Below, piece after piece: positions 1 through 6,686 of a stretch of 32,053 bases of DNA. Below the pieces are notes generated by a model. The model was not told where the DNA came from and did not search any database. It worked only from the letters and a program-made list of their open reading frames with translations. Every line of letters begins with the position of its first letter. Positions within the stretch are counted from its first letter, which is position 1. This DNA is from Selenomonadaceae bacterium (GTDB lineage Bacteria; Bacillota; Negativicutes; Selenomonadales; Selenomonadaceae): contig JALFBM010000031.1 in NCBI GenBank assembly GCA_022773425.1, positions 77,905-109,957 of the forward strand, given 5' to 3'. Position numbers and translations under genes: made by a program.

Positions 1-72
1 TCGCACGAAAGCATTTTCGTGTGGATAGCCCCGTTTTCTTTGACCTTCTATATTTTATGCCTGTTGCAAACG

Positions 73-118
73 AAAAGGGGTTGCTACACGTTGTTGATAC
101 GTTCAAAAGCCCCTTTTT
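73..118. terminator. possible terminator of an upstream gene
   Basis: An AAAAGGGG arm (73-80) pairs with CCCCTTTT (110-117) across a loop of about 29 nt, and the right arm runs into a T-tract. The arms are symmetrical A/T-flanked, so it could work in both directions. The loop is long, so this is only a fair terminator; the gene it would serve lies left of the window. Confidence 0.35.
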
Positions 119-147
119 GTATTTCCTTTTAAATTTTTTGGATGTTG

Positions 148-176
148 TGGACAAGGCGGGGGGATGGTAGTAAAAT
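148..176 (+). promoter_or_regulatory. putative corA promoter
   Basis: TGGACA (148-153) and TAAAAT (171-176) are separated by 17 nt. Transcription from here would give corA a leader of about 295 nt. Both hexamers are close to the sigma-A consensus, but neither is perfect. Confidence 0.45.
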
Positions 177-218
177 AGAAACGGTTCAAAGAGAAGCATA
201 GAAAGGCTGGTGAGGAAC

Positions 219-323
219 ATGGACGATCACCCTAGTTCAGCGGATCCAAAATTATGGATGGAAGGGATGGAGCGCCGGTTCCCTGCCGCAGCCTTTCTTT
301 TTTGGCGGCGTGCTCTCGTGTGA
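219..323 (+). CDS. possible 34-residue leader peptide upstream of corA
   Basis: A short reading frame starts with ATG at 219 and stops with TGA at 321. A GGTGAGGA ribosome binding site sits just upstream (about 209-216). The peptide begins with an acidic and proline-rich stretch (D2, D3, P5, D9, P10) and ends arginine-rich and hydrophobic. It lies entirely inside the presumed corA leader, 153 nt before the corA start. Acidic/proline-rich leader peptides control Mg2+ transporter genes in enterobacteria (MgtL, CorL). A similar role here is inference; no homology is claimed, and chance occurrence is possible. Confidence 0.3.
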   Translation: MDDHPSSADPKLWMEGMERRFPAAAFLFWRRALV

Positions 324-388
324 TGCGCGCGGCATAACGGAAAAGGCAAAGGATATTTTTGCAGCATGCTCTGTTCCTTCCGGATGGC

Positions 389-421
389 TGCGGAGGTTGG
401 CGTTCGACGCTTTCTTCCGCA
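389..421 (+). other. nested hairpin in the corA leader
   Basis: TGCGGA (389-394) pairs with TCCGCA (416-421) and encloses a second small hairpin GCGT-TCG-ACGC (400-410). There is no T-run after it, so it is not an ordinary terminator. It lies between the putative leader peptide and the corA ribosome binding site, where it could take part in attenuation or mRNA stability. Confidence 0.35.
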
Positions 422-476
422 CGTTAGCGGGGAGTCTCTGTTCAGACAGGACTTCCCTTCGAAAGGAGAGAGAGAC

Positions 477-1430
477 GTGCTGCATATTTTTAAATCCATG
501 GAAAGCGGCCCGTTGCAGGAGCTCACGCTCAAAACCCTCGAGAAGGGCGCTTGGATCAACATCATCGATCCGACGCCGTACGAGCTGAAGGTTGTCAGCT
601 CCCTCACCGAGGTTGACCCGGACTTCCTGCGCTCCGCACTCGATGATGAGGAGCGTTCGCATACCGACGTCGAGGACGACTCGGTCATGGTCCTGACCAA
701 CGTTCCGGTCGTGCGCGGCAAAGACAGCTACGACGCCCTGCCGCTCGCCATCATCATCACGGAGGAATACATCATCACCGTCTGCCTCGAAGAGACACCC
801 GTCATGAGCGAGTTCAACGAGCGCACGGCGCGGCTGTTCCGCACCTACAAAAAAACGCGGTTCCTCTTCCAGATCCTGTACAAATCGGCGACGTACTTCC
901 TGCGCTATCTGCGCCAGATTTCGAAAATCTCGGAGGAAGTGGAGGATCAGCTCCGCAACGACATGCGCAACAGCGATATCCTGCGTCTGCTCGAGCTGCA
1001 GAAAGGTCTGACGTATTTCAACGCGGCCATTCGCTCGAACGGTGCCGTGCTCGACAAGCTCGTGCGCATGCGCACGAATCCGACACTGAAGCCAATTCTC
1101 AAGGCCTACGAGGAGGACGAGGACCTGCTCGAGGACGTCATCATCGAGAATAAGCAGGCGCGCGAAATGGTTGAGATGTACTCCAAAATCCTAGGCCGCC
1201 TCGCCGATACCTTTTCCTCCATCATTTCAAACAATCAGAACCTCGTCATGAAATTCCTCGCCGCGATGACGATCATTCTCGCCATCCCGACCGTCATTTC
1301 CAGCTTTTTCGGCATGAACGTGCCCGTGCCGATGACCGATAACCCGTACGCGTTCTTCTACATCATGATGCTCGCGATGGTCATCGCCTCTGCGAGCGCC
1401 TACGTGCTTTGGCGGCGGGACATGTTCTAA
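477..1430 (+). CDS. corA: CorA family magnesium transporter
   Basis: This is a membrane channel for Mg2+ (possibly Co2+ or Ni2+) of the CorA/2-TM-GxN family. The protein has 317 residues, the normal family length. It has a long soluble, mostly helical N-terminal domain with an acidic coiled region, then two C-terminal membrane helices. The family signature G-M-N ends the first helix (about residues 278-280, in FFGMNVP) and forms the pore selectivity filter. I chose the GTG at 477 because AAAGGAG lies 8 nt upstream; an in-frame ATG at 498 is less well placed, and the longer frame from 366 has no ribosome binding site. The gene appears to be transcribed alone, with a long leader that may carry a regulatory peptide. 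No clear hairpin terminator follows it before the tRNA promoter at 1471. Confidence 0.93.
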   Translation: MLHIFKSMESGPLQELTLKTLEKGAWINIIDPTPYELKVVSSLTEVDPDFLRSALDDEERSHTDVEDDSVMVLTNVPVVRGKDSYDALPLAIIITEEYIITVCLEETPVMSEFNERTARLFRTYKKTRFLFQILYKSATYFLRYLRQISKISEEVEDQLRNDMRNSDILRLLELQKGLTYFNAAIRSNGAVLDKLVRMRTNPTLKPILKAYEEDEDLLEDVIIENKQAREMVEMYSKILGRLADTFSSIISNNQNLVMKFLAAMTIILAIPTVISSFFGMNVPVPMTDNPYAFFYIMMLAMVIASASAYVLWRRDMF

Positions 1431-1470
1431 GAGCTGCGGCGCTCGCCTTGTGCTGCTGGCAAGGAATTTC

Positions 1471-1499
1471 TTGACAGATGTAACAAAAAATCGTATACT
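1471..1499 (+). promoter_or_regulatory. strong promoter of the tRNA-Pro/tRNA-Arg unit
   Basis: A perfect TTGACA (1471-1476) is followed by exactly 17 nt and then TATACT (1494-1499), placing the start point a few bases before the tRNA-Pro gene. This is the best -35/-10 pair in the window, as expected for a stable-RNA promoter. Confidence 0.85.
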
Positions 1500-1510
1500 A
1501 GTTTAGTCGG

Positions 1511-1587
1511 CGGGATGTAGCGCAGTTTGGTAGCGCGCTTGCTTTGGGAGCAAGATGTCGCAGGTTCGAATCCTGTCATCCCGACCA
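1511..1587 (+). tRNA. tRNA-Pro (UGG)
   Basis: A full cloverleaf of 77 nt can be drawn. The acceptor arm is CGGGATG (1511-1517) with CATCCCG (1577-1583), the discriminator is A, and the CCA end is encoded (1585-1587). The anticodon stem CTTGC/GCAAG encloses loop TTTGGGA, giving anticodon TGG at 1545-1547. The T-loop TTCGAAT is canonical. Confidence 0.97.
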
Positions 1588-1595
1588 TTTTCTAT

Positions 1596-1672
<77 letters not shown>

Positions 1673-1684
1673 CAGCCTACACAG

Positions 1685-1712
1685 GGCTCCGGAGATGTCC
1701 GGAGTCCTTTTT
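1685..1712 (+). terminator. terminator of the tRNA unit
   Basis: A GC-rich hairpin (CTCCGGA / TCCGGAG, extended by GG/CC across a one-base bulge) with a GATG loop is followed directly by TTTTT. It ends the tRNA transcript 13 nt after the tRNA-Arg CCA. Confidence 0.8.
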
Positions 1713-1732
1713 GTGCGTATGCCGCCAGGGCA

Positions 1733-1762
1733 TTGACAGGGGGTGCGCCTTCTGGTTACCAT
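1733..1762 (+). promoter_or_regulatory. putative promoter of the ABC importer genes
   Basis: A perfect TTGACA (1733-1738) is followed by an 18-nt spacer and TACCAT (1757-1762). The next gene starts 63 nt downstream. I see no riboswitch-sized leader here, so a cobalamin riboswitch is excluded by space. Confidence 0.5.
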
Positions 1763-1825
1763 AGAAAAAGGAAAGGCATAGTTTGCAGGTACGGGCAGGT
1801 GACAGACCATATGGAGGATCGATCC

Positions 1826-2611
1826 ATGGAATCAGTACTGGCGGCGCAGGAGCTTTCCGCGGGATATGCGGGGGACGCCGTGCTTTCGCGGGTTTCTTTT
1901 TCCATCGGGAAAGGTGAGTTCGTCGGCTTGGTCGGGCCGAATGGCGCGGGGAAAAGCACGCTGCTGCGGACGTTGGCGGGGCTGCTCGCGCCGGTGGCGG
2001 GCGGACCGGATGGCATCCGTTTGATGGGACGTGCGCTTTCCGACTTTTCGCCAAAGGCGCGAGCGCGGCGGCTCGCTTATCTCCCGCAGGGAGCGGATAC
2101 GCCGTTTTCGTATACGGTGCGGGAAATCGTGCGTGCGGGGCGCTACCCCTATCTGTCCTGGTGGCGGCAGGAGTTACAGAAAGACAGGGAGGCTGCGGAG
2201 GCGGCTATGCGGCAGACGGGTGTCAGCGCTTTGGCGGACCGGGCCTATGCGGAGCTCTCCGGCGGGCAGAAACAGCGCGTTCGCCTCGCCAAGGTTCTCG
2301 CGCAGGATACACCGCTTCTGCTGCTCGATGAGCCGGCGACGGGGCTGGATTTGTACTATCAGGAGGAGCTATTTTCGTTCTGCCGGCATCTCGCGAAGGC
2401 GGGACGTACGGTGCTGATGGTCGTGCACGAGCTCCCGCTCGCCTATCGGTTCTGCTCCCGTGTGCTGCTGCTGGGCGGCGGGCAGGTCGTGGCGGATGGC
2501 GTGCCAGACCGCGTCTTGACGGAGGGCCCGCTCAGCGATGCCTATGCGCACCCGATTCATCGGGCGCTGGTACCGCAGACGGGACACGCCGAGTTCTACA
2601 CCACGACATGA
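1826..2611 (+). CDS. ABC transporter ATP-binding protein, FecE/BtuD type
   Basis: This is the ATPase of a type II ABC importer for iron-siderophore, haem or cobalamin; the substrate cannot be read from the sequence. The 261-residue protein has Walker A GPNGAGKST (about 38-46), the ABC signature LSGGQKQR (about 144), Walker B LLLLDEPA (about 165) and the switch histidine in VVHEL. The start is the ATG at 1826, preceded by GGAGG at 1813-1817; the frame stays open back into the tRNA gene but has no better start. Its stop overlaps the upstream end of the permease reading frame, so the two genes are cotranscribed. The H-loop and signature are intact, so it should be an active ATPase. Confidence 0.9.
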   Translation: MESVLAAQELSAGYAGDAVLSRVSFSIGKGEFVGLVGPNGAGKSTLLRTLAGLLAPVAGGPDGIRLMGRALSDFSPKARARRLAYLPQGADTPFSYTVREIVRAGRYPYLSWWRQELQKDREAAEAAMRQTGVSALADRAYAELSGGQKQRVRLAKVLAQDTPLLLLDEPATGLDLYYQEELFSFCRHLAKAGRTVLMVVHELPLAYRFCSRVLLLGGGQVVADGVPDRVLTEGPLSDAYAHPIHRALVPQTGHAEFYTTT

Positions 2612-2679
2612 CGTCAGGCCGGGGGCCTTGCCGGGCAGATCGGCGGGCTCGATGCATAGCAGGGAAGGGTGGAAAATCC

Positions 2680-3696
2680 GTGCGGAAAAGAGTACCTTTT
2701 GGAGTGACGCTGGCGGTGCTCGCCGGCCTCGTGTGCCTGGTCACATTGGTATCGGTGGCTGCGGGACAGATGACGATCCCGCTTACGTATGTGCTGCGGG
2801 TGCTCGGCGAGGCGGCGGGGCTCGGCACGACTCCGCCGCCGGCGGATGCCACGGCGGTCGTTTGGAATATCCGGCTGCCGCGCACGCTCGTCGGCCTGCT
2901 GGTCGGCGGCGGGCTGGCGCTTGCCGGTGCGGCCCTGCAGGGCATTTTTCAAAACCCGCTGGCGGATCCGGGCATGCTCGGCGTTTCAGCGGGGGCTTCC
3001 GTCGGCGCGGTGCTCGCGATCGCGACGGGCGCAGCCAGCGCGGCGTTTTACGCACTGCCTCTGTTCGCGGTTTGCGGGGCTCTCGGAGCCATTGCCCTGA
3101 CGATTGCGCTTTCGGTGCGGCGCGGCGGGCATATCCCCGTGCTGACGCTGCTGCTCGCGGGCGTCGTGGTCTCGATGCTGCTCGCAGCGGTCACGGCGGC
3201 CGTATTGACGGCGGTCAACGAGCAGAAAATGCAGGCCTATCTGTTTTGGACCGTCGGCGGGCTCGATTATCGGCGGTGGGCGCATGTGGCGCTTGCACTG
3301 CCGCCGTTTCTTGTCTGCGCGGCGCTGCTCCTGCTGTTTTCGCGGCAGCTCAATATCCTCGCGCTCGGCGAGACGGAGGCGCGCGCGCTCGGCATGCGCG
3401 TGACGGCATGGCGCGTCGGGCTGCTCGTGCTCGCGTCCTGCCTGACGGCTTCGGGGGTTGCGGTGTCCGGCAACATCGGCTTTGTCGGTCTCGTCGTGCC
3501 GCATGCCATGCGCATGCTCGTCGGTCCGGATCACCGGCGCCTGCTGCCCGCCTCGATGCTTGCGGGGGCGGCGTTTCTCGTGTTTTGCGACAGCCTCGGC
3601 CGTGTGATCGGGCCGAGCGAGATCCGCGTCGGCATCATGACGGCGTTCGTCGGCACGCCGTATTTCCTCTATTTACTGCGCAAGCAGAACCTTTGA
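2680..3696 (+). CDS. FecCD/BtuC family ABC importer permease
   Basis: This is the membrane subunit that pairs with the ATPase just upstream to import a siderophore, haem or cobalamin. The 338 residues are the usual length for the family and contain about ten hydrophobic segments. Family features include the early RLPRTL segment, the GxxLAxAGxxxQxxxxNPLADPxxLG block and the late GxIxFVGLVxPHxxR block. I chose the GTG at 2680, preceded by GGAAGGGTGG; the frame is open back to an ATG at 2608 that overlaps the ATPase stop, but the extra residues look like untranslated GC-rich sequence. No periplasmic binding protein gene lies on either side, so the partner must be elsewhere. Confidence 0.9.
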   Translation: MRKRVPFGVTLAVLAGLVCLVTLVSVAAGQMTIPLTYVLRVLGEAAGLGTTPPPADATAVVWNIRLPRTLVGLLVGGGLALAGAALQGIFQNPLADPGMLGVSAGASVGAVLAIATGAASAAFYALPLFAVCGALGAIALTIALSVRRGGHIPVLTLLLAGVVVSMLLAAVTAAVLTAVNEQKMQAYLFWTVGGLDYRRWAHVALALPPFLVCAALLLLFSRQLNILALGETEARALGMRVTAWRVGLLVLASCLTASGVAVSGNIGFVGLVVPHAMRMLVGPDHRRLLPASMLAGAAFLVFCDSLGRVIGPSEIRVGIMTAFVGTPYFLYLLRKQNL

Positions 3697-3724
3697 TGTT
3701 TGCAAACGCGTTTCGTAAAAAAAG

Positions 3725-3757
3725 AGCCGGTCTCCCGATGGGGAGGCCGGTTCTTTT
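3725..3757. terminator. bidirectional terminator between convergent genes
   Basis: A 12-bp stem (arms at about 3725-3736 and 3741-3752, with two G-U pairs) has a T-run on the right and an A-run on the left. It can therefore end both the plus-strand importer operon and the minus-strand operon that finishes at 3769. Confidence 0.8.
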
Positions 3758-3768
3758 GGGATGACCGC

Positions 3769-4473
3769 TCAAATATCCCAATGCAGGTTGTCGGGGTTTG
3801 GCGTTGCGCGGTCGATTTCGGAGAGAATCCACGAGGCGTTGTCGTGCGTCTGTGCGAAGGCGGCGTCGAGGCGCGGCTGATAGGCGGGCGGTACCTCCAT
3901 CGCGTGCAGGGCCATGTGCATATAGTCCTTTGCGACGAGGGTCACATGCCGCTCGGCGGCGAGCTGGGCTTTGAACCGGTAGCCGTAGTACAGGTAGCTG
4001 TTGTGCGCGATGGGGATATCGGCATAGGCCGCGATGCGCTCGTCGACCTCTTCCTCGGCGTCCTTTGCCATGCCCATTTTATGCATGAGGTTCCAGCGGT
4101 CTGCCCAGAGCTCGCCGCGCAGCACGTATTTGTACAGAAAATCGGTGGATTCCGCGAGCTCGATGGCCTGGTCGATATGCTTGAGCGCCGCCTCATCCTG
4201 GTTCTGCTCTTTTTCAAGCGAACTCAGGCGCTGCAGGGCGAATGCCTTTTCCTCGACGTCTTCGGATTTTGTATCGTCGACGTCCACCTCGACGATGCTG
4301 TGGAACAGTTCGAGGGCCTCTTTGGTGCGGTCGATGCCTTTCATCGCGAGGAAATGCGCGAGGCGGGCGCGGGCGTGCCAGTTGTCCATGCCGCCGAGAA
4401 ACAAGGTCTCCGGCGGATGGGCCGGAGAGTCCATCACGAGATGAACGAGTTCGTGAAATTCTTGCTGTGTCAT
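3769..4473 (-). CDS. hypothetical protein with TPR-like helical repeats
   Basis: I do not recognise a named family. The 234-residue protein is soluble, acidic and almost wholly helical. The pattern around residues 50-150 (repeated A-L-x-L-F and alternating aromatic/small residues, for instance the stretch with ALKHIDQAIELAE) looks like tetratricopeptide repeats, which usually mediate protein contacts. There is no signal peptide or membrane helix. The start ATG is preceded by GGGAGGAATCC on the minus strand. It is the last gene of a three-gene operon, 22 nt after the metallophosphoesterase, so a link to that enzyme or to TVP38 is possible but unproven. Confidence 0.7.
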   Translation of the reverse strand: MTQQEFHELVHLVMDSPAHPPETLFLGGMDNWHARARLAHFLAMKGIDRTKEALELFHSIVEVDVDDTKSEDVEEKAFALQRLSSLEKEQNQDEAALKHIDQAIELAESTDFLYKYVLRGELWADRWNLMHKMGMAKDAEEEVDERIAAYADIPIAHNSYLYYGYRFKAQLAAERHVTLVAKDYMHMALHAMEVPPAYQPRLDAAFAQTHDNASWILSEIDRATPNPDNLHWDI

Positions 4474-4495
4474 AAAAGGATTCCTCCCATTGGTT

Positions 4496-5737
4496 TTATC
4501 GGGTCAAGGTGATCTGGTCAATCGGCGTGCCGTCCACGTACCAGGCGTGGAGGCGGAGGCTCGTTTCGGATGCCTCGAGGGTCAGGTAGTTGTTGCGCGT
4601 CGGCTGCGGGATGGCGACTTTGTCGAGCGGATCCGCGGGGACGGTGTAGATCTGGTCACCGGCCGGGCCGGACAGGACGTAGACTGGTCCGCGGTCCGAC
4701 GGCTTTTTCGCGTAAAGGTGGCCGCGGTTCCGGTAGGTGTGCATGTGCCCGGTCAGTACGAGGTTGATGCCGAGCGCGTCAAACGCGGGCATCAGGGCGT
4801 TGCCGACGTCGCTGAAGCCGCCGGAGGTCTGCGTGCCCTCCTGATATTCGTCGTAGGCGAGAATGTCCTTATGCATCAGCACGACCTTCCATGGCTCCTT
4901 CGCGGCTGCGGCCACACGCTTGAACCAGAGCAGCTGCTCCTGCATGAGTCCGGCGCGCAGGTCTTTGAGCTCGAGAAACTGCGTGTTCAGCACGAAAACG
5001 TGCACGGGCCCTGCGGTGAACTCGTAGTAATAGCCGGGAAAGCGGGCGCTGCCGTTCGGCGGCAGGACAAAATTCGCGAGGTAGCGAGAAGGCAGGCACA
5101 TCTGCCATTGCAGCCCGTAGCACTCGTGATTGCCCATGACCGGGGCAAAGGGCAGGCGAGCCCACACATCGCCCATCGCGGCGGTGAAACTGCGCCAGTG
5201 CCAGTCCGATTCGCCGTTATCCGTGAGGTCGCCGAGATCCGCGAGGAAGTCGACGGCGCCGTGTTGCTGGACGGCGGCCGTCAGCACGCGGTGAAAGACC
5301 TCGTAGTCCGCGCATTGGGAGTCGGTCAGGAGCACGGCGGTACAGGTCCTGGCCTCCGCGCGCAAGGTGTACAGCGGCTGCCAGGGGCCGGCCGCCCCGT
5401 TCCATAGAACGCGGTATTGATAGAAGCTGCCCGGCGTGAGTCCCGTGAGCGTGGCGGCGAAAAAATAGTTCACGGTGTCGTCCTGGTCAAGCCGTGTATA
5501 GGATGCATCGATGCGCTGGGAGGGACCGTCTGCCGCAGCACGCAGCTCGAGATGCGTGTCCTGCGGAAGTGCGTGCGATTGCCACAGGACCATCCGGCTC
5601 CTGCGCATATCGCCGGTCACGATCTGCCGAAGACCGGTGTAAGGCGCCGCGGCGCTGGCGCGCGGGACCTTGCCCGCCCACAGTGCGAGCGCCGCGGCGG
5701 CCGCCGCCTTTAAGAAGCTTCGTCTCGAGAGCGTCAT
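4496..5737 (-). CDS. Tat-exported metallophosphoesterase, purple-acid-phosphatase-like
   Basis: This is a predicted phosphohydrolase acting outside the cytoplasmic membrane. The 413-residue protein opens with a twin-arginine signal (SRRSFLK, then a hydrophobic alanine/leucine run and AxA cleavage region near residue 30). Next comes a beta-rich fibronectin-like N-terminal domain as in purple acid phosphatases (about 35-125). The catalytic calcineurin-like domain follows, with the metal-binding motifs LLTDSQ, DLGDLTDNGE, GNHE, a later MHKD histidine and GHMHTY. Ribosome binding site GGAGGG precedes the ATG. It is 3 nt downstream of the TVP38 gene and cotranscribed with it. The substrate (phosphate mono- or diester) cannot be told. 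Tat export suggests that the metal centre is loaded in the cytoplasm. Confidence 0.88.
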   Translation of the reverse strand: MTLSRRSFLKAAAAAALALWAGKVPRASAAAPYTGLRQIVTGDMRRSRMVLWQSHALPQDTHLELRAAADGPSQRIDASYTRLDQDDTVNYFFAATLTGLTPGSFYQYRVLWNGAAGPWQPLYTLRAEARTCTAVLLTDSQCADYEVFHRVLTAAVQQHGAVDFLADLGDLTDNGESDWHWRSFTAAMGDVWARLPFAPVMGNHECYGLQWQMCLPSRYLANFVLPPNGSARFPGYYYEFTAGPVHVFVLNTQFLELKDLRAGLMQEQLLWFKRVAAAAKEPWKVVLMHKDILAYDEYQEGTQTSGGFSDVGNALMPAFDALGINLVLTGHMHTYRNRGHLYAKKPSDRGPVYVLSGPAGDQIYTVPADPLDKVAIPQPTRNNYLTLEASETSLRLHAWYVDGTPIDQITLTR

Positions 5738-5740
5738 GTG

Positions 5741-6469
5741 CTATCCCTCCTGTCCGCGCTTTTCCGCCTGTTCCCTCTGCGCCATGCTCTTTGCCTCATG
5801 CCGCTCGTAGAGCCAGGCGCCGACCATCAGCAGGACGGCCAGCACGATGACGACGATGAGCCGTGTCGGATCCTCCTGATGTGTCAGCGTGTCGTGCCCG
5901 ACAATGGCCTCGATGCCGGTTGACGGGAATTTGCCGATAAACGAGGAGAGGATGTAATCGCGCATGGACATCGCGGACAGCGCGCCGAGCGCGTTCAGCG
6001 CGATGGACGGGAAGTACGGCACCATGCGCGCGATCAGCATGACGACAAAGCCGCGCTTGCCGCTGTAACGGTCGATCGTGGCGAGCGCCTTGTGTTTGTG
6101 GATGACTTTTTCCGCCGCGTCGCGGAAAAAGAAGCGCAGCAGCAGGAAAGAGACCGTCACGCCGGTCGTTTCCGCGACGACCGACAGAAAGATGCCCCAG
6201 AATATACCGAAGATCAGCGTGTTCGCCGTCGAGAAAATGATCGCCGGCGGGAAGCCGATCGCGTTCACGAACAGGGTCAAGAGGAAACTGAACACGACGG
6301 CCCATGGGCCGAACGATTCGATATAGCAGGCCGTCTCCCGGATATCGCCGCGCGACAGAAGGCCCCAGAGGTGCGGGAAAAAATCCGGGTTCAGGAGATG
6401 GATGAGCACGAGCAGAAGCAGCGCGCAGAGGGTGGCGCCGATTTTCACGGTACGCATCGAACGAAGCAA
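5741..6469 (-). CDS. TVP38/TMEM64 family membrane protein (VTT domain)
   Basis: A 242-residue inner-membrane protein of the VTT/DedA-related superfamily, whose members act in membrane lipid movement or integrity; no precise function is assigned. About six hydrophobic segments are visible. The VTT hallmark is the FFRDA...RxxxxKRGFVVMLIARMVPYFPSIALNALGALSAM block (Arg-x3-Pro, Asn, Gly) in the middle of the protein. The start is TTG at 6469, because a perfect GGAGGA (6477-6482) sits 7 nt upstream; an ATG at 6476 is out of frame and too close to the ribosome binding site. The short C-terminal tail is charged and cytoplasmic. It is first in the operon, followed directly by the exported phosphoesterase. 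Confidence 0.88.
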   Translation of the reverse strand: MLRSMRTVKIGATLCALLLLVLIHLLNPDFFPHLWGLLSRGDIRETACYIESFGPWAVVFSFLLTLFVNAIGFPPAIIFSTANTLIFGIFWGIFLSVVAETTGVTVSFLLLRFFFRDAAEKVIHKHKALATIDRYSGKRGFVVMLIARMVPYFPSIALNALGALSAMSMRDYILSSFIGKFPSTGIEAIVGHDTLTHQEDPTRLIVVIVLAVLLMVGAWLYERHEAKSMAQREQAEKRGQEG

Positions 6470-6500
6470 GATACATTCCTCCTACATGATTCTAGAAAAT

Positions 6501-6509
6501 ATTATACCA
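6501..6509 (-). promoter_or_regulatory. extended -10 promoter of the minus-strand TVP38 operon
   Basis: On the minus strand, TGGTATAAT gives a perfect TATAAT (6501-6506) with the extended TGn. The -35 region is pyrimidine-rich without a clear hexamer. The -10 lies about 20 nt before the ribosome binding site. Confidence 0.65.
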
Positions 6510-6613
6510 TAAAAGAAAAGGAAAAACGGTGAAAAGACCGCCCGCGGAATGTTTGTGCGGGGGAAGCGGCCTGGTTCCCTTTTTTTTTCACAGTTCCTGT
6601 GGTAAAATAGAAT

Positions 6614-6622
6614 TGTTATAAT
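6614..6622 (+). promoter_or_regulatory. extended -10 promoter of the 6.7-12.5 kb gene run
   Basis: TGTTATAAT (6614-6622) is a perfect -10 with extended TGn; the -35 is weak. It is divergent from the TVP38 promoter about 110 nt away. No terminator is evident before 12545, so one transcript could cover five genes. Confidence 0.6.
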
Positions 6623-6686
6623 TTGGTTGTAAGCGATGGAACTTGCGGGCAGGATGGTTCCGCCGCTTTACTTAGGAGGAACGGCG

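Noticed and set aside
1713-1825. Cobalamin riboswitch in front of the BtuCD-like genes
   Set aside because: The available 110 nt are too short and no B12-box-like sequence is seen.
2538-3764. 408-codon plus-strand frame overlapping the permease
   Set aside because: Out of frame with a convincing FecCD permease; composition is Arg/Gly/Ala junk and it runs through the terminator.
4490-5407. 305-codon plus-strand frame opposite the metallophosphoesterase
   Set aside because: The minus-strand frame has a Tat signal and all catalytic motifs; this frame has none.
6540-6600. Terminator-like hairpin between the divergent promoters
   Set aside because: GC-rich repeats near 6539-6572 can pair imperfectly and a T-tract follows, but it lies upstream of both genes and the stem is poor. 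More likely spacer DNA.
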